Source: Lysinibacillus sp. FSL W8-0992 (GTDB lineage Bacteria > Bacillota > Bacilli > Bacillales_A > Planococcaceae). Taken from it: DNA of 64,000 bases. Below are positions 27,768-36,581 of this stretch, piece after piece (within the stretch, counting starts at the first letter, position 1; each line of letters starts with the position of its first letter). The position numbers and the translations under genes are program-made. The notes under the pieces were generated by a model that worked only from the letters and a program-made list of their open reading frames with translations, was not told the DNA's origin and did no database searches. The stretch is taken from positions 3,100,001 through 3,164,000 of the forward strand of contig NZ_JBBOZQ010000001.1 in assembly GCF_038008685.1 (NCBI RefSeq), in the 5' to 3' direction.

Positions 27768-28580
27768 ATGAAGGTATGTTCGTTAAGTGGACCGAGTGGA
27801 ACAGGGAAAAGTACTAGTGCTCTAGTTTTTGCACATAAAATAGGGGTAGAAGCAATAATTGATGATGGTTTACTAATTGTCAATGGAGTTAAAGTAGCGG
27901 GCATATCCGCGAAATTTGAAAAAAATACGATCACAGCTGTGCGACGCGCGATTTTCACAGAGGAAACTCATCGTGAGGAAGTCATTAAAGCGCTCGATTC
28001 ATACAGTGTTCAATCTATTTTAATCATCGGCACGTCTGATAAAATGACGAAAAATATTGCCCAGCGTTTAGCGCTAGGACCAATTGAAACATATTATTAC
28101 GTCGAGGATATTCGTTCGCAAAAGGAAATTCAAAAAGCGAAATTTATTCGCCAGACACAAGGAAAGCATGTTATGCCAATACCATATCGCCAAGTTGAGC
28201 AAAATTTCTTTAAACGACTCATTCAAAAGGGGAAAGAGATTTTCACTCCGAAGCGCGAAAAAATCGGTGAAACAACAATTGTTCGACCTGATTTCCAACA
28301 AGAATATATTGAAATTGAAAAGCAAGTGTACGTTCAATTACTTACGTACTGTTGTAATCAGCAAGATATTGTGCAAAAGGTTGAGCAAATACAGTTTAGT
28401 CTTGGAGAACAGGCAAAGGCGACCATTTCATTGCAATTAAAAATGCCGATTGATTATTTATTACCACGTCGCTTATATCAATTACAAGAAGAAATACAAC
28501 GTTCGTTCTTTCAACATTTTGGCTATGAACTAGATGTCATCAATCTTTATGTTCATGCCGCTTTGCATAAACGAAAATAA
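27768..28580 (+). CDS. P-loop protein with Asp23-like C-terminal region
   Basis: A 270-aa protein. The N-terminal half carries Walker A GPSGTGKST (residues about 7-15) and hydrophobic strands (SILIIGTSD), so it should bind ATP or GTP. The C-terminal about 90 residues alternate strands and helices with LPRRLYQLQEEIQ and GYELDVINLYVHA, much like the Asp23/YloU fold. I do not recognise the full-length family. The start is taken as the ATG at 27768 with AAGG about 11 nt before; GTG codons at 27756 and 27762 are alternatives. Confidence 0.65.
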   Translation: MKVCSLSGPSGTGKSTSALVFAHKIGVEAIIDDGLLIVNGVKVAGISAKFEKNTITAVRRAIFTEETHREEVIKALDSYSVQSILIIGTSDKMTKNIAQRLALGPIETYYYVEDIRSQKEIQKAKFIRQTQGKHVMPIPYRQVEQNFFKRLIQKGKEIFTPKREKIGETTIVRPDFQQEYIEIEKQVYVQLLTYCCNQQDIVQKVEQIQFSLGEQAKATISLQLKMPIDYLLPRRLYQLQEEIQRSFFQHFGYELDVINLYVHAALHKRK

Positions 28581-28628
28581 AATACAGGTACTCCATACGC
28601 GAAAAGGCGAGAGTACCTGTATTTTTAT
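28581..28628 (+). terminator. Bidirectional terminator between P-loop and crotonase genes
   Basis: AATACAGGTACTC/GAGTACCTGTATT, 13-bp stem with T run; overlaps the last codons of the convergent crotonase gene. Confidence 0.85.
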
Positions 28629-29419
28629 TTTGATGGTCGTGTAAATTGCGGTTGACGTTTTTCGACAAAGGCGCGACAGCCTTCTGTAAAATCATTGCCT
28701 ACAAATGGTGTAGAACCTTGCCAAAGTGCTGGTACACTATCAATACATTCTTGTACAGATTTTTTTACAGCTAGTAATGATTCTGGTGACATACCAGCAA
28801 CAAGCTTACCCATCCGAATCATAAATTTATTTATGTCCTTTTCAGCAACTAAGTAGTTGAGCATGCCAAGCTTAAATGCTTCTTCCGCTTTAAACATTCG
28901 ACCAGTAAATACTAAATCCTTCGTTGTAGAAGGGCCGACAAGTTGGACAAGGCGCTGAGCAAATTTGTTGTTTAATGTAATGCCTAACTTGCCTACGGGA
29001 ATACCTAATTTCGCTTTTTCAGAGCCGATGCGAATATCACAAGCTAATGCTAGCTCTAAACCAGCACCCATCGCCGGACCGTTAATAACACCAATAGTTG
29101 GAATTGGTAAACGTTCAATTGTTGAAATCGTTTTTTCCATATGTAAAAATGCTTCCTCTGCTTTTTCAAGTGAAATGGCGTTAAATTCTTTAATATCAGA
29201 GCCTGCCGTAAAGTTTTCACCTGATCCACGTAAAATAAGCACTTTATTTTTCGGATTATCCAACACTTTTAGGGCAATGTTAGCTAATTGATCCCACATA
29301 TTTGCTGTTAGCGCATTTTTCGCCTGCGGTCGGTGAATCGTAATGATCGCAAGTCCAGCCGTTTCCTGATAAATAATTTTGGCATCTTCAGCTTCAAGAC
29401 GAGTCGTTCTTACTTGCAT
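28625..29419 (-). CDS. Enoyl-CoA hydratase/isomerase (crotonase) family protein
   Basis: A 264-aa crotonase-fold protein. The oxyanion-hole segments are SGENFTAGSDIKEF and NGPAMGAGLELALACDIRIGS. The hydratase Glu positions are not both clear: the second segment reads GIPVGKLGITLN rather than GxxPxxGG, so it may not be a classical enoyl-CoA hydratase. It acts on an acyl-CoA, but the reaction (hydratase, isomerase or hydrolase) is unresolved. GGGGG precedes the ATG. It is isolated from the fatty-acid-like operon at 54 kb. Confidence 0.85.
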   Translation of the reverse strand: MQVRTTRLEAEDAKIIYQETAGLAIITIHRPQAKNALTANMWDQLANIALKVLDNPKNKVLILRGSGENFTAGSDIKEFNAISLEKAEEAFLHMEKTISTIERLPIPTIGVINGPAMGAGLELALACDIRIGSEKAKLGIPVGKLGITLNNKFAQRLVQLVGPSTTKDLVFTGRMFKAEEAFKLGMLNYLVAEKDINKFMIRMGKLVAGMSPESLLAVKKSVQECIDSVPALWQGSTPFVGNDFTEGCRAFVEKRQPQFTRPSK

Positions 29420-29777
29420 AATTGAAAAGCCCCCTATATTCAGATAGTACTTATATTATATAACACAAAGGAGGGTAAACACTAAATAATACGAATTTTC
29501 ATGTATTTTCAGCCTGTTATACAAAATTACAAACATTTTCAAGCGATTGTACTACAACAGAATATTGCTATTGTAATAAAGCAAAAGATATGAGAAACTA
29601 CTATAGGAACATTTGTTTCTTTATTAAAAAAGGGACTTTTCCATAGAAGAAGCGGTAATCTATCACTTTATAACAGATTATCCGACACTAAAGTTATTAA
29701 AAAAAATAACACTGCACGCGCAAAAAATATTATAAAATTAAATTAACTTACGCCCTATCTAATAAGGAGGAAGCAAA
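29420..29777. other. Intergenic region without a recognised gene
   Basis: About 358 bp between divergent genes. It holds an imperfect hairpin near 29650-29685 (GGTAATCT/AGATTATCC) and AT-rich DNA. No open frame or known RNA could be supported. Confidence 0.5.
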
Positions 29778-30653
29778 ATGGTGACATTGAAGGAGGCATG
29801 GCAAAGCTATTTATTGCTTTTAGATTCATTAAAGAAAAGTGCTGCTACGAAAAAACAATACAATATTGATGGACAGCAATTTTTAGCTTTTGCTAGTGAG
29901 CAAAACGTTGAACATGTTGACAACGAATTCAAAGAATTAATATGTATATATAGTAATTATTTAAAAGAGAACTATCCAAATGTTAATTCATTCAATCACA
30001 AAATCGCTTCACTTCGGAGTTTTGTAGACTTTATTTTTTTGAGAGAATGGGCAGAACCGTTCGATTATGAAAGCATTTTACAGCCCAAAAAGAGAGGTAA
30101 GGATTCCTTAAAATTGCTTACGAAAGAGCAATTAATGAGCATTACAGAAGTATGGCCAACTTATTTTCAATACGCAAAAACACAAGAGCATGCTTGGTTA
30201 GCAAGAAGAAATGGCTGTATTGTTCAAATGTTTATCGAAACAGGTTGTAAGCCAGCAGAAATTGTTCGCATGAAATGGGCGCATCTTGACCTTGATAATT
30301 TACATATTTCTATTGCCAATCATAACGGTAAGAGAGAAATTATGCTTTCAAATGTTTTAGTGGAAATGTTATTGCATTATCAAGCTGTAACGGAGGAATT
30401 ACATCAGAAAAGTGTGGGGGAATGGCTTTGGGTAAGTGAGGCAAGCCAAACGAAACCAATCACGACAAAAACAATAGAACGAATTTTCCAAACGATATCT
30501 AAAGATATTGGCACTAATGTGCGAGCAACGGATGTACGTTACACTGTGCTTCAAAAAGCGTTACAAAGCGAAAAAACAATAGAAACGATACAGCAAAACA
30601 TGGGGTATGTTCGAAAATGGGTCTTAACGGAACGAGGCGAACGATTTAAATAG
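29778..30653 (+). CDS. Tyrosine-recombinase-like protein lacking catalytic residues
   Basis: A 291-aa protein with the two-domain layout of phage-type integrases: a SAM-like N-terminal DNA-binding domain (about 1-90) and a C-terminal catalytic-fold domain (about 105-285). Catalytic positions have changed: TGCKPAEIVRM replaces the usual GLRxSELxxL (Arg to Lys), TDVRYT replaces HxLRHT (first His lost), and GYVRKWVLTER replaces GHSSxxTTxxY, with no Tyr at the nucleophile position. The frame is open and has AAGGAGG, so it may act as a DNA-binding protein. The XerC-like gene at 35 kb is intact. Confidence 0.7.
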   Translation: MVTLKEAWQSYLLLLDSLKKSAATKKQYNIDGQQFLAFASEQNVEHVDNEFKELICIYSNYLKENYPNVNSFNHKIASLRSFVDFIFLREWAEPFDYESILQPKKRGKDSLKLLTKEQLMSITEVWPTYFQYAKTQEHAWLARRNGCIVQMFIETGCKPAEIVRMKWAHLDLDNLHISIANHNGKREIMLSNVLVEMLLHYQAVTEELHQKSVGEWLWVSEASQTKPITTKTIERIFQTISKDIGTNVRATDVRYTVLQKALQSEKTIETIQQNMGYVRKWVLTERGERFK

Positions 30654-30693
30654 ACGTGCAGTAAAAGATGTTTTCACACATTCCACTGCACGT
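30654..30693. terminator. Inverted repeat between convergent genes
   Basis: ACGTGCAGT/ACTGCACGT, 9-bp arms with a 22-nt loop and no long T run; a probable convergent terminator. Confidence 0.5.
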
Positions 30694-30697
30694 TCTA

Positions 30698-31552
30698 TTA
30701 AAAATGTGTTAAAGCTTTAACATTTACTTTGACTGTCAAATCATGCTTGCCGCCTGTATATACACCTTCGACGGGACTAATATCTGTATAGTCACGGCCA
30801 ATGCATAAAATAATGTGATTTTCTAATACTTCTACATTATTTGTTGGGTCTAAACCAATCCAACCGATGCCAGGAATCATCACTTCCACCCAGGCATGTG
30901 TAGCACTATCACCGATGAGAGCTGAATTTTCATCGACATATAAATAGCCACTAACATAGCGAGCAGGTATTCCTTTAGCACGTAAAATCGCTAGCATAAC
31001 ATGTGTGAAATCTTGGCAAACACCTCGTTTTAAATCAAATGCCTGGCTTGCAGTTGTCGTGACATTTGTTGCTGTTGGATCATATTCAAATGTCGAATAT
31101 AAATACTGCATTAAATTAAGCGAAAACAGTACTGGATTTTCTGCGTGACCAATGGCATGAAAAACATCTTCTATCTGTGCATCAGTCATAAACGTAAAGC
31201 TCGTTGATTTTAAATAGGGCAAGTAATGCTCATAAAATAGCTGGGAATGGAAAATCGTCTGCATCTCTGGTGAATATTGAATCCGATGAATAAATGGTGC
31301 TCGTTGAATACTGACGATAGACGTTGTTTCTATTTCTAGTTCTTGATGTTGCTCAGGAATATAAAATGTACCGACCGTATTGCCCCAAATATCTGCATGC
31401 TCGCGCGTCAATGATGAGGGCGAAATAGCAATGCGATAGGACAGCAAGCGCTGACGCTCATCACTTCGAGGCTTTAAGCGGATTGTATTCAAGCTTTGAT
31501 CGACTTCAGATTCATATTGAAAAATATTTGTATGTTGAATTTCAAATTTCAT
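30698..31552 (-). CDS. Transglutaminase-like cysteine protease
   Basis: A 284-aa protein. An N-terminal beta-sandwich (about 1-110, with TIRLKPRSDERQ) precedes a transglutaminase-like domain with the triad Cys in RGVCQDFTHVM, His in SATHAWVEV and Asp in LDPTNN. This is the usual third member of the ATP-grasp/alpha-E/transglutaminase trio. The start at 31552 is set by AAAGGAAG upstream; a longer frame overlapping the alpha-E gene lacks a site. The trio is proposed to make or edit a peptide or amide product, with no chemistry yet assigned. Confidence 0.88.
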   Translation of the reverse strand: MKFEIQHTNIFQYESEVDQSLNTIRLKPRSDERQRLLSYRIAISPSSLTREHADIWGNTVGTFYIPEQHQELEIETTSIVSIQRAPFIHRIQYSPEMQTIFHSQLFYEHYLPYLKSTSFTFMTDAQIEDVFHAIGHAENPVLFSLNLMQYLYSTFEYDPTATNVTTTASQAFDLKRGVCQDFTHVMLAILRAKGIPARYVSGYLYVDENSALIGDSATHAWVEVMIPGIGWIGLDPTNNVEVLENHIILCIGRDYTDISPVEGVYTGGKHDLTVKVNVKALTHF

Positions 31553-31613
31553 CGTGTCCGCTTCCTTTTGATTACTGACTTGCGTGTTGAAAAGGAGCTG
31601 TGAATTGTTCCTT

Positions 31614-32579
31614 TCAAGATTGTAGGCTGGGTTCATATAAGTGATAAATTGTCGAAAATGTATGACCAAAATCAATACATTGACACAATCTTTCCTCCAT
31701 TGAAAATATTGCTTCCTCTAAGGAAGATGTCGATAAATCGATATTGTTTATAGCAATTAACAAAGCTCTTAACGGCGTGTTAAGTGCTAAAAATCGTTCT
31801 GTTAAATGGTCTTCTTCGATATGTGTAAATGCCTCTTCTAGTTTTTTGAGACAAACAATCACTGAGCGAGGAAAATGATCATCATGTAATAAATATTGTA
31901 TAACATTTTGTAAATGTGTTTGATGATGCTTACGCAGGTAGGGTTCTGTTGCTTTTGATAAATCGAGCAAAAATGTTCCGTCTGCTTCTTGTAAATCGCT
32001 AGCCATTAGTTTTTGTTGCTCTAGCATAATTAAAATCATTCGAATCATTTTTTCTGCACGTTCAAGCCATTTGCCAACTTGCATAAAATAAAAAGGCAAA
32101 TCCCGTTCCATCGAGCCCTCAATTAATCCAGTAACCGTCAAAGATGTCTTACGAACATTGTGTAAAAAATAGTTTAAAGATATTAACGGAAAAGGGCGTT
32201 CTCGCACTGTGATCTCTTGCTGCATATATAAATAAAAGGCATTGTGTAATTCCCATAACTCAATAGGGATACTATCACGTGTAATGCGTGCATTTTCCCG
32301 AATAGCTCTTAATGTTGCATGTATAGCATTGCTATTGTTCTCCGAAAATAAAAGGTATTCAATAAGAGGATTGACACGAATGACTTCATAGTATGATATA
32401 AACTCTTCTTTCGATGCACAAATGTCTAATATTGCTTCCCAGTGATCAAGATATTCATTTTCCTTACCTGATTGCTCCAACATATTCAACAGCTGTACTT
32501 GTAATATATGTGCATTAGTTTCTGTTCGTTCACTATATCTTGCCATCCAATATAGTGCGTCTGCTACTCGACTTAGCAT
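31614..32579 (-). CDS. Alpha-E domain protein
   Basis: A 321-aa all-helical protein of the alpha-E family, beginning MLSRVADALYWMARYSERTE, the family hallmark. It has no visible enzyme motif. It overlaps the upstream ATP-grasp gene by 47 nt and is followed by the transglutaminase gene, so the three are co-transcribed and probably co-translated. Alpha-E proteins are thought to be partners of the circularly permuted ATP-grasp enzyme. Confidence 0.9.
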   Translation of the reverse strand: MLSRVADALYWMARYSERTETNAHILQVQLLNMLEQSGKENEYLDHWEAILDICASKEEFISYYEVIRVNPLIEYLLFSENNSNAIHATLRAIRENARITRDSIPIELWELHNAFYLYMQQEITVRERPFPLISLNYFLHNVRKTSLTVTGLIEGSMERDLPFYFMQVGKWLERAEKMIRMILIMLEQQKLMASDLQEADGTFLLDLSKATEPYLRKHHQTHLQNVIQYLLHDDHFPRSVIVCLKKLEEAFTHIEEDHLTERFLALNTPLRALLIAINNIDLSTSSLEEAIFSMEERLCQCIDFGHTFSTIYHLYEPSLQS

Positions 32580-34023
32580 GTTGCAATTCCTCCTTTAATA
32601 TCCACGTATCTTTTGCTCCACCACCTTGAGATGAATTAACGATTAACGAGCCTTCTTTAAGTGCAACACGCGATAAACCTCCGGGAAGTACAAAAATATC
32701 ACCGCCGTTCATAACATAAACCCGTAAATCGACATGACAAGGATAAAATTTGCCATGCTGATATGATGGTGCACGTGATAGCTGAATAGTCGGTTGCGCA
32801 ATGTATTGATTTGGATGTTTTACTATTTTTTCATAAAAGCTTGTGATTTCCTCTTCACTTGCATGTGGTCCAATTAGCATATCGTAGCCACCTGAAGCAC
32901 TTACATTTTTAATCACTAATTCTTTTAAATGGTCAAGAACCCATGCTCGTTGACTTTCATCTTCAAGATGATAGGTCGTCACATTTTCTAAAATCGGCTC
33001 CTCATTTAAATAATAACGAATCATATCGGGTACATAGGCATACATCGCTTTATCATCCGCAACACCATTGCCAACCGCATTCAAAATTGCGATATTGCCC
33101 GCTTTATAGGCTTCTATTAAATAGGGTACTCCTAGTAAAGAATCTTCTCGAAAGACAGTAGGATCTAGGAAATCATCATCAATTCGGCGATAAATAATAT
33201 CTATTTGCTCAAGACCATATATAGTCTTCATATAAACTTTAAGATCTTGAACGATTAAATCTCGTCCTTCCACAAGCTGAATATTTAATTGTTGCGCTAA
33301 AAATACATGATCGTAATAGGCAGAATTATACATCCCCGCTGTTAAAAGCACTGCTTTCGGTTCTACATTTGCTTTTAAAGCTGTTGGCCGATGTGCAAGA
33401 AGGGCATTTTTCATAATTGTCATCTGTTTCTCAAGAGATTGGATTGTATGTTTTGAAAAGAACTCAGGATACACTTCCTTCATAACATATCGGTTTTGAA
33501 AAACGTACGAAATGCCAGAAGGATTACGTAAATTATCTTCCAGTACACGATAAACACCATTTTCATCGCGAATTAAATCAATTCCAGCTAAAAAAATATG
33601 ATTATTAATAGGCACTTGTACACCTAGCATTTCTGGATAATAAAATGGATTTTGTTCGATAAGGCTTTTTGGAATAATCCCGTCTTTAACAATTAGCTGT
33701 CTATTATAAACATCATGTAAAAAACAGTTTAAGGCTTTAACACGCTGTTTCATACCTGTTTCAATGATGTTCCATTGTTCATGTGGGATAATAATTGGGA
33801 CAAAATCAAAAGGCATTGTCCGCTCCGTCCCACCCTGTGCACCATATACAGTAAATGTTATACCTTGTCTAAGAAAGCTTGATTGAGCTTGTTGGTATTT
33901 TTCTTCTAGCTGATCTTGTGAAAAAGCACTAAGCTTACGATGGAAAGAGCGATAATGTGGTTTCGGCTGATCACCATCTAACATTTCATCAAAAAAAGAA
34001 CCTGAATCATACAATTTCATCAT
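32533..34023 (-). CDS. Circularly permuted type 2 ATP-grasp protein
   Basis: A 496-aa protein of the circularly permuted ATP-grasp family. Typical segments are PFDFVPIIIPHEQW, ALNCFLHDVYN, RVLEDNLRNPSGISYV, VKNVSASGGYDMLIGP and the C-terminal SRVALKEGSLIVNSSQGGGAKDTW. ATP-grasp enzymes form amide or ester bonds through an acyl-phosphate. It is the first gene of the conserved trio and overlaps the next. GGAGG lies upstream of the ATG. Product and substrate are unknown. Confidence 0.92.
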   Translation of the reverse strand: MMKLYDSGSFFDEMLDGDQPKPHYRSFHRKLSAFSQDQLEEKYQQAQSSFLRQGITFTVYGAQGGTERTMPFDFVPIIIPHEQWNIIETGMKQRVKALNCFLHDVYNRQLIVKDGIIPKSLIEQNPFYYPEMLGVQVPINNHIFLAGIDLIRDENGVYRVLEDNLRNPSGISYVFQNRYVMKEVYPEFFSKHTIQSLEKQMTIMKNALLAHRPTALKANVEPKAVLLTAGMYNSAYYDHVFLAQQLNIQLVEGRDLIVQDLKVYMKTIYGLEQIDIIYRRIDDDFLDPTVFREDSLLGVPYLIEAYKAGNIAILNAVGNGVADDKAMYAYVPDMIRYYLNEEPILENVTTYHLEDESQRAWVLDHLKELVIKNVSASGGYDMLIGPHASEEEITSFYEKIVKHPNQYIAQPTIQLSRAPSYQHGKFYPCHVDLRVYVMNGGDIFVLPGGLSRVALKEGSLIVNSSQGGGAKDTWILKEELQHAKSSSRRTILDGKI

Positions 34024-34099
34024 GTGAACCGCCTCCGAATTTAAGTAGTAGAAAAAACGTGTTACACTAATAGGAAATACATAAAAGGAGCTAGTAAAA

Positions 34100-34513
34100 A
34101 TGACAAATATTAACTTAATGCAAGCTTATGAGTTAGACAAGCTATCAAAACTCAATTTATCTGACGAGAAGATTTTACAGACTTTACGAACTGGGGATGT
34201 GTCATCATGGCGTAACCTAGAACCAAAGTATGAATTTAACGAAACGTTGGCTCTTTATCAAGAAGGGGAACAAACATTTCTTGATGCCTATCACGGTAAT
34301 TATCGAATTAAATATGTAACATTACCGGGCATTCAGCGTTTACTACATCTGCGTTTTCAATTAGAAGAAACAAAGAATTTCCAATTAGAAGATACAGGAA
34401 TTAACAATTTATTTTGCGACGAGAAAACTATTTCGAAAATTCAAAATATGTTATCTACTAACTGGAAGCTAACAAAGCAAAATGATGGTACATATAGTAT
34501 TTTCGCCAAATAA
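34100..34513 (+). CDS. Hypothetical protein
   Basis: A 137-aa soluble protein with a good ribosome binding site (AAGGAG, 9 nt) and start. It has no signal peptide, membrane segment or family motif that I recognise. It contains a short SDEKILQTLRTGD helix near residue 22 and a C-terminal beta-like segment (WKLTKQNDGTYSIF). It is divergent from the ATP-grasp trio. Confidence 0.6.
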   Translation: MTNINLMQAYELDKLSKLNLSDEKILQTLRTGDVSSWRNLEPKYEFNETLALYQEGEQTFLDAYHGNYRIKYVTLPGIQRLLHLRFQLEETKNFQLEDTGINNLFCDEKTISKIQNMLSTNWKLTKQNDGTYSIFAK

Positions 34514-34545
34514 ATACAAATACCCAAAAATTGACACGCGCGTTA

Positions 34546-34599
34546 TGAGACGAATCGACTCGCATCGTTACCCGACGTTTGATTTTTCGATTCGTCTCA
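34546..34599. repeat. 13-bp inverted repeat
   Basis: TGAGACGAATCGA (34546-34558) and TCGATTCGTCTCA (34587-34599), perfect arms with a 28-nt loop and no T run. The local GC content is higher than the flanks. It may be a protein-binding or RNA structural site. Confidence 0.6.
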
Positions 34600-34606
34600 G
34601 CGCATA

Positions 34607-34618
34607 CTAGTATACTAG
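34607..34618. promoter_or_regulatory. Palindrome CTAGTATACTAG
   Basis: A perfect 12-bp palindrome just downstream of the larger inverted repeat, in a gene-free gap; possibly an operator. Confidence 0.35.
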
Positions 34619-34871
34619 AGTTTAATATTCATTCAACGAACGCTTTATGCATAAAAAGTGAAACCTAATAAAAAAATAGTGAAAAAGCTAATTTTTTATT
34701 ACGAAAAATATTTTCATCATTAGCTAATAAATTTCCTCGGGTTAGTGCTTAACATCCTATGAAAATTAATAGCTTCTTTTTATGAAGAAAAGGGGACACC
34801 CTAAGCTGCAATGTTCGCAATTCGAGTGATTCTTTAATGTCGATAATAAAAAACAGTTGGCGGCTAACCGA

Positions 34872-34905
34872 GATGATTTCTATTACTTAGAAGTCATCTT
34901 TTTTT
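34872..34905 (+). terminator. Orphan intrinsic terminator
   Basis: 10-bp stem GATGATTTCT/AGAAGTCATC (one T-G pair) followed by seven T. No coding gene ends nearby, so it may close an unannotated RNA in the 34514-35026 gap. Confidence 0.6.
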
Positions 34906-34963
34906 ATTCCGAATAAGAACATATGTTCTGATTGTTATAAATAGGCACTTTTTTATCAATAAA

Positions 34964-34994
34964 GTTCCCAAATTTATATTTGGGAACGTTTTTT
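34964..34994 (+). terminator. Terminator or attenuator before the XerC-like gene
   Basis: Perfect 10-bp stem GTTCCCAAAT/ATTTGGGAAC, 4-nt loop, followed by GTTTTTT; it ends about 33 nt before the next start codon. Confidence 0.65.
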
Positions 34995-35026
34995 CGTGGT
35001 AAAATAGAGAAAATAGAGGTGATTTT

Positions 35027-35989
35027 ATGCAGAAGACTCAACTACCTAAAATAATGAAAGATTTCCTTGTCTACTTAACGACGATCAAAGGGAAATCGCA
35101 GCGCACTAGAAAAGAATACGAATACGATCTCACATTATTTTTTCGTTTCCACTTAGCAATGCAAAACGATATTGAGATAGCGCAATTAGAAAAAATTAAT
35201 ATTGCTACTATTACAATAGAAGAAATCCGTGATATTACTTTGGAGGATCTCTACTTATTTATGGAATACTGCGAAGTGCAACGTCAAAATTCCGCTTCTG
35301 CTAGAGCACGGAAAGTAGCTACATTAAAATCGTTTTTCAAATACATTAAAGGAAAACGCCGTCTCATTGAAGAGAATCCAGCCGAAGAGTTAGAAACGCC
35401 GAAGATTGGGCGCAGAAAACCAATTTATATGAATATGGAAGAGGCAACACAGTTTATCGAGGGCATTCAAATACATCGCGCATCTCCACGCAATTATTGC
35501 ATGATGATGTTTTTCTTAAATCTAGGTATACGAGTATCCGAGCTTTGCCAACTAAATACATCGTCAATACAAGGACGCTATTTGACTGTTATCGGAAAAG
35601 GCAATAAAGAACGGACAGTTTATTTGAATGATAGCTGCATCCAAGCACTAAAAAATTATGAACAAAGCGGAAAAGCGCCGTACAAAGGCGAAGGAGAAGA
35701 GCCCCTTTTCGTTTCACAAAAAGGAACACGTTTTACACGGCAAACAGTAGCCAAAATCGTCAAACAAATAAACAAACAATCGGGGCTACAAAAAGATCGG
35801 CTAACGCCTCATAAATTGCGTCATACATCCGCAACAATGATGTATAAAGCTGGGGCAGATATTCGAAGCTTACAACATATACTTGGGCACTCTAGTGTCG
35901 CTACAACCCAAATCTATACGCATATTGAGGATGAGCAATTACAGCATGTTCTAGAGAATAACCCATTCAATATTGTAGAGAATAACTAA
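35027..35989 (+). CDS. Tyrosine recombinase, XerC/XerD family
   Basis: A 320-aa site-specific recombinase. The SAM-like core-binding domain (about 10-110) precedes the catalytic domain with Arg in LGIRVSELCQL, Lys in IGKGNKERTVYL, HKLRHTSAT, LGHSSVATTQIY (His and nucleophilic Tyr). All six catalytic positions appear intact. It resembles XerC/XerD and related accessory Xer proteins. Neighbours give no sign of an integrated element. Chromosomal xerC normally lies with codY/hslUV and xerD elsewhere, so this is probably an additional Xer-like recombinase. Confidence 0.88.
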   Translation: MQKTQLPKIMKDFLVYLTTIKGKSQRTRKEYEYDLTLFFRFHLAMQNDIEIAQLEKINIATITIEEIRDITLEDLYLFMEYCEVQRQNSASARARKVATLKSFFKYIKGKRRLIEENPAEELETPKIGRRKPIYMNMEEATQFIEGIQIHRASPRNYCMMMFFLNLGIRVSELCQLNTSSIQGRYLTVIGKGNKERTVYLNDSCIQALKNYEQSGKAPYKGEGEEPLFVSQKGTRFTRQTVAKIVKQINKQSGLQKDRLTPHKLRHTSATMMYKAGADIRSLQHILGHSSVATTQIYTHIEDEQLQHVLENNPFNIVENN

Positions 35990-36059
35990 TGTAAGAGAAT
36001 ACTTGCTAGATTAGTGCATATATAAAAAGTAGAACCTTAAATTAGAAAGGGGATATCGT

Positions 36060-36563
36060 ATGATAGCATTATTGCTGGAACAACTAAGTGCAACAAGAGC
36101 GCAATTACTAAAGGAAATTACAATATACAATAATACACAATTTAATCAAAAACCTGATGAAAACAGTTGGAGTATCGCACAAATATGTCATCACTTAGTG
36201 CTAGTAGAAGCATCGACTATCAAGGCAATTACTTGGGGGTTATCCTCACAAGAAAATTCAGAACCAAAACGTCTAAATGTTCAGCTGATAAAAGATAGAA
36301 CGAGGAAGCTTAAAGCGCCAAAAATTGTTGAACCTTCAGATGAACCATTTGAAATACAGCAAATATTGACATTACTAGATGATACGCGAGAACAATTCAC
36401 TACCTATCTGCAAGCGATTGAAGATCCATCTCTGCTAGCAAAAAAAGCCGTTCAACATCCTGCTTTTGGTAAATTACCACTCGACCAATGGATTGAGCAG
36501 GTGTATTTGCATGAACAACGACATATTGAACAAATCCATGAAAGGAAAGGTATTGTAAGTTAA
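36060..36563 (+). CDS. DinB-superfamily protein
   Basis: A 167-aa four-helix protein of the DinB/YfiT superfamily. NSWSIAQICHHLVLVE and YLHEQRHIEQI carry the candidate metal-binding His residues. The family fold is clear, but no specific function is known. AAAGGGG precedes the ATG. It is the second DinB-like gene in the window; the one at 14 kb is only distantly alike. A tiny gene follows 18 nt after its stop. Confidence 0.8.
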   Translation: MIALLLEQLSATRAQLLKEITIYNNTQFNQKPDENSWSIAQICHHLVLVEASTIKAITWGLSSQENSEPKRLNVQLIKDRTRKLKAPKIVEPSDEPFEIQQILTLLDDTREQFTTYLQAIEDPSLLAKKAVQHPAFGKLPLDQWIEQVYLHEQRHIEQIHERKGIVS

Positions 36564-36581
36564 AGTATAATAGGAGTTAAC

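Noticed and set aside
28084-28440. 118-residue plus-strand frame within the P-loop gene
   Set aside because: Fully contained in another frame of a gene with clear Walker motif and good start; basic, low-quality composition.
34780-34905. Possible riboswitch before the Xer-like recombinase (c-di-GMP, preQ1, ydaO-type considered)
   Set aside because: None of the conserved cores of these classes could be found; only a terminator is certain.
29778-35989. Integrated phage or integrative element bounded by the two recombinase-like genes
   Set aside because: Genes between them are typical core genes (ATP-grasp trio) without phage, conjugation or att-like direct repeats.
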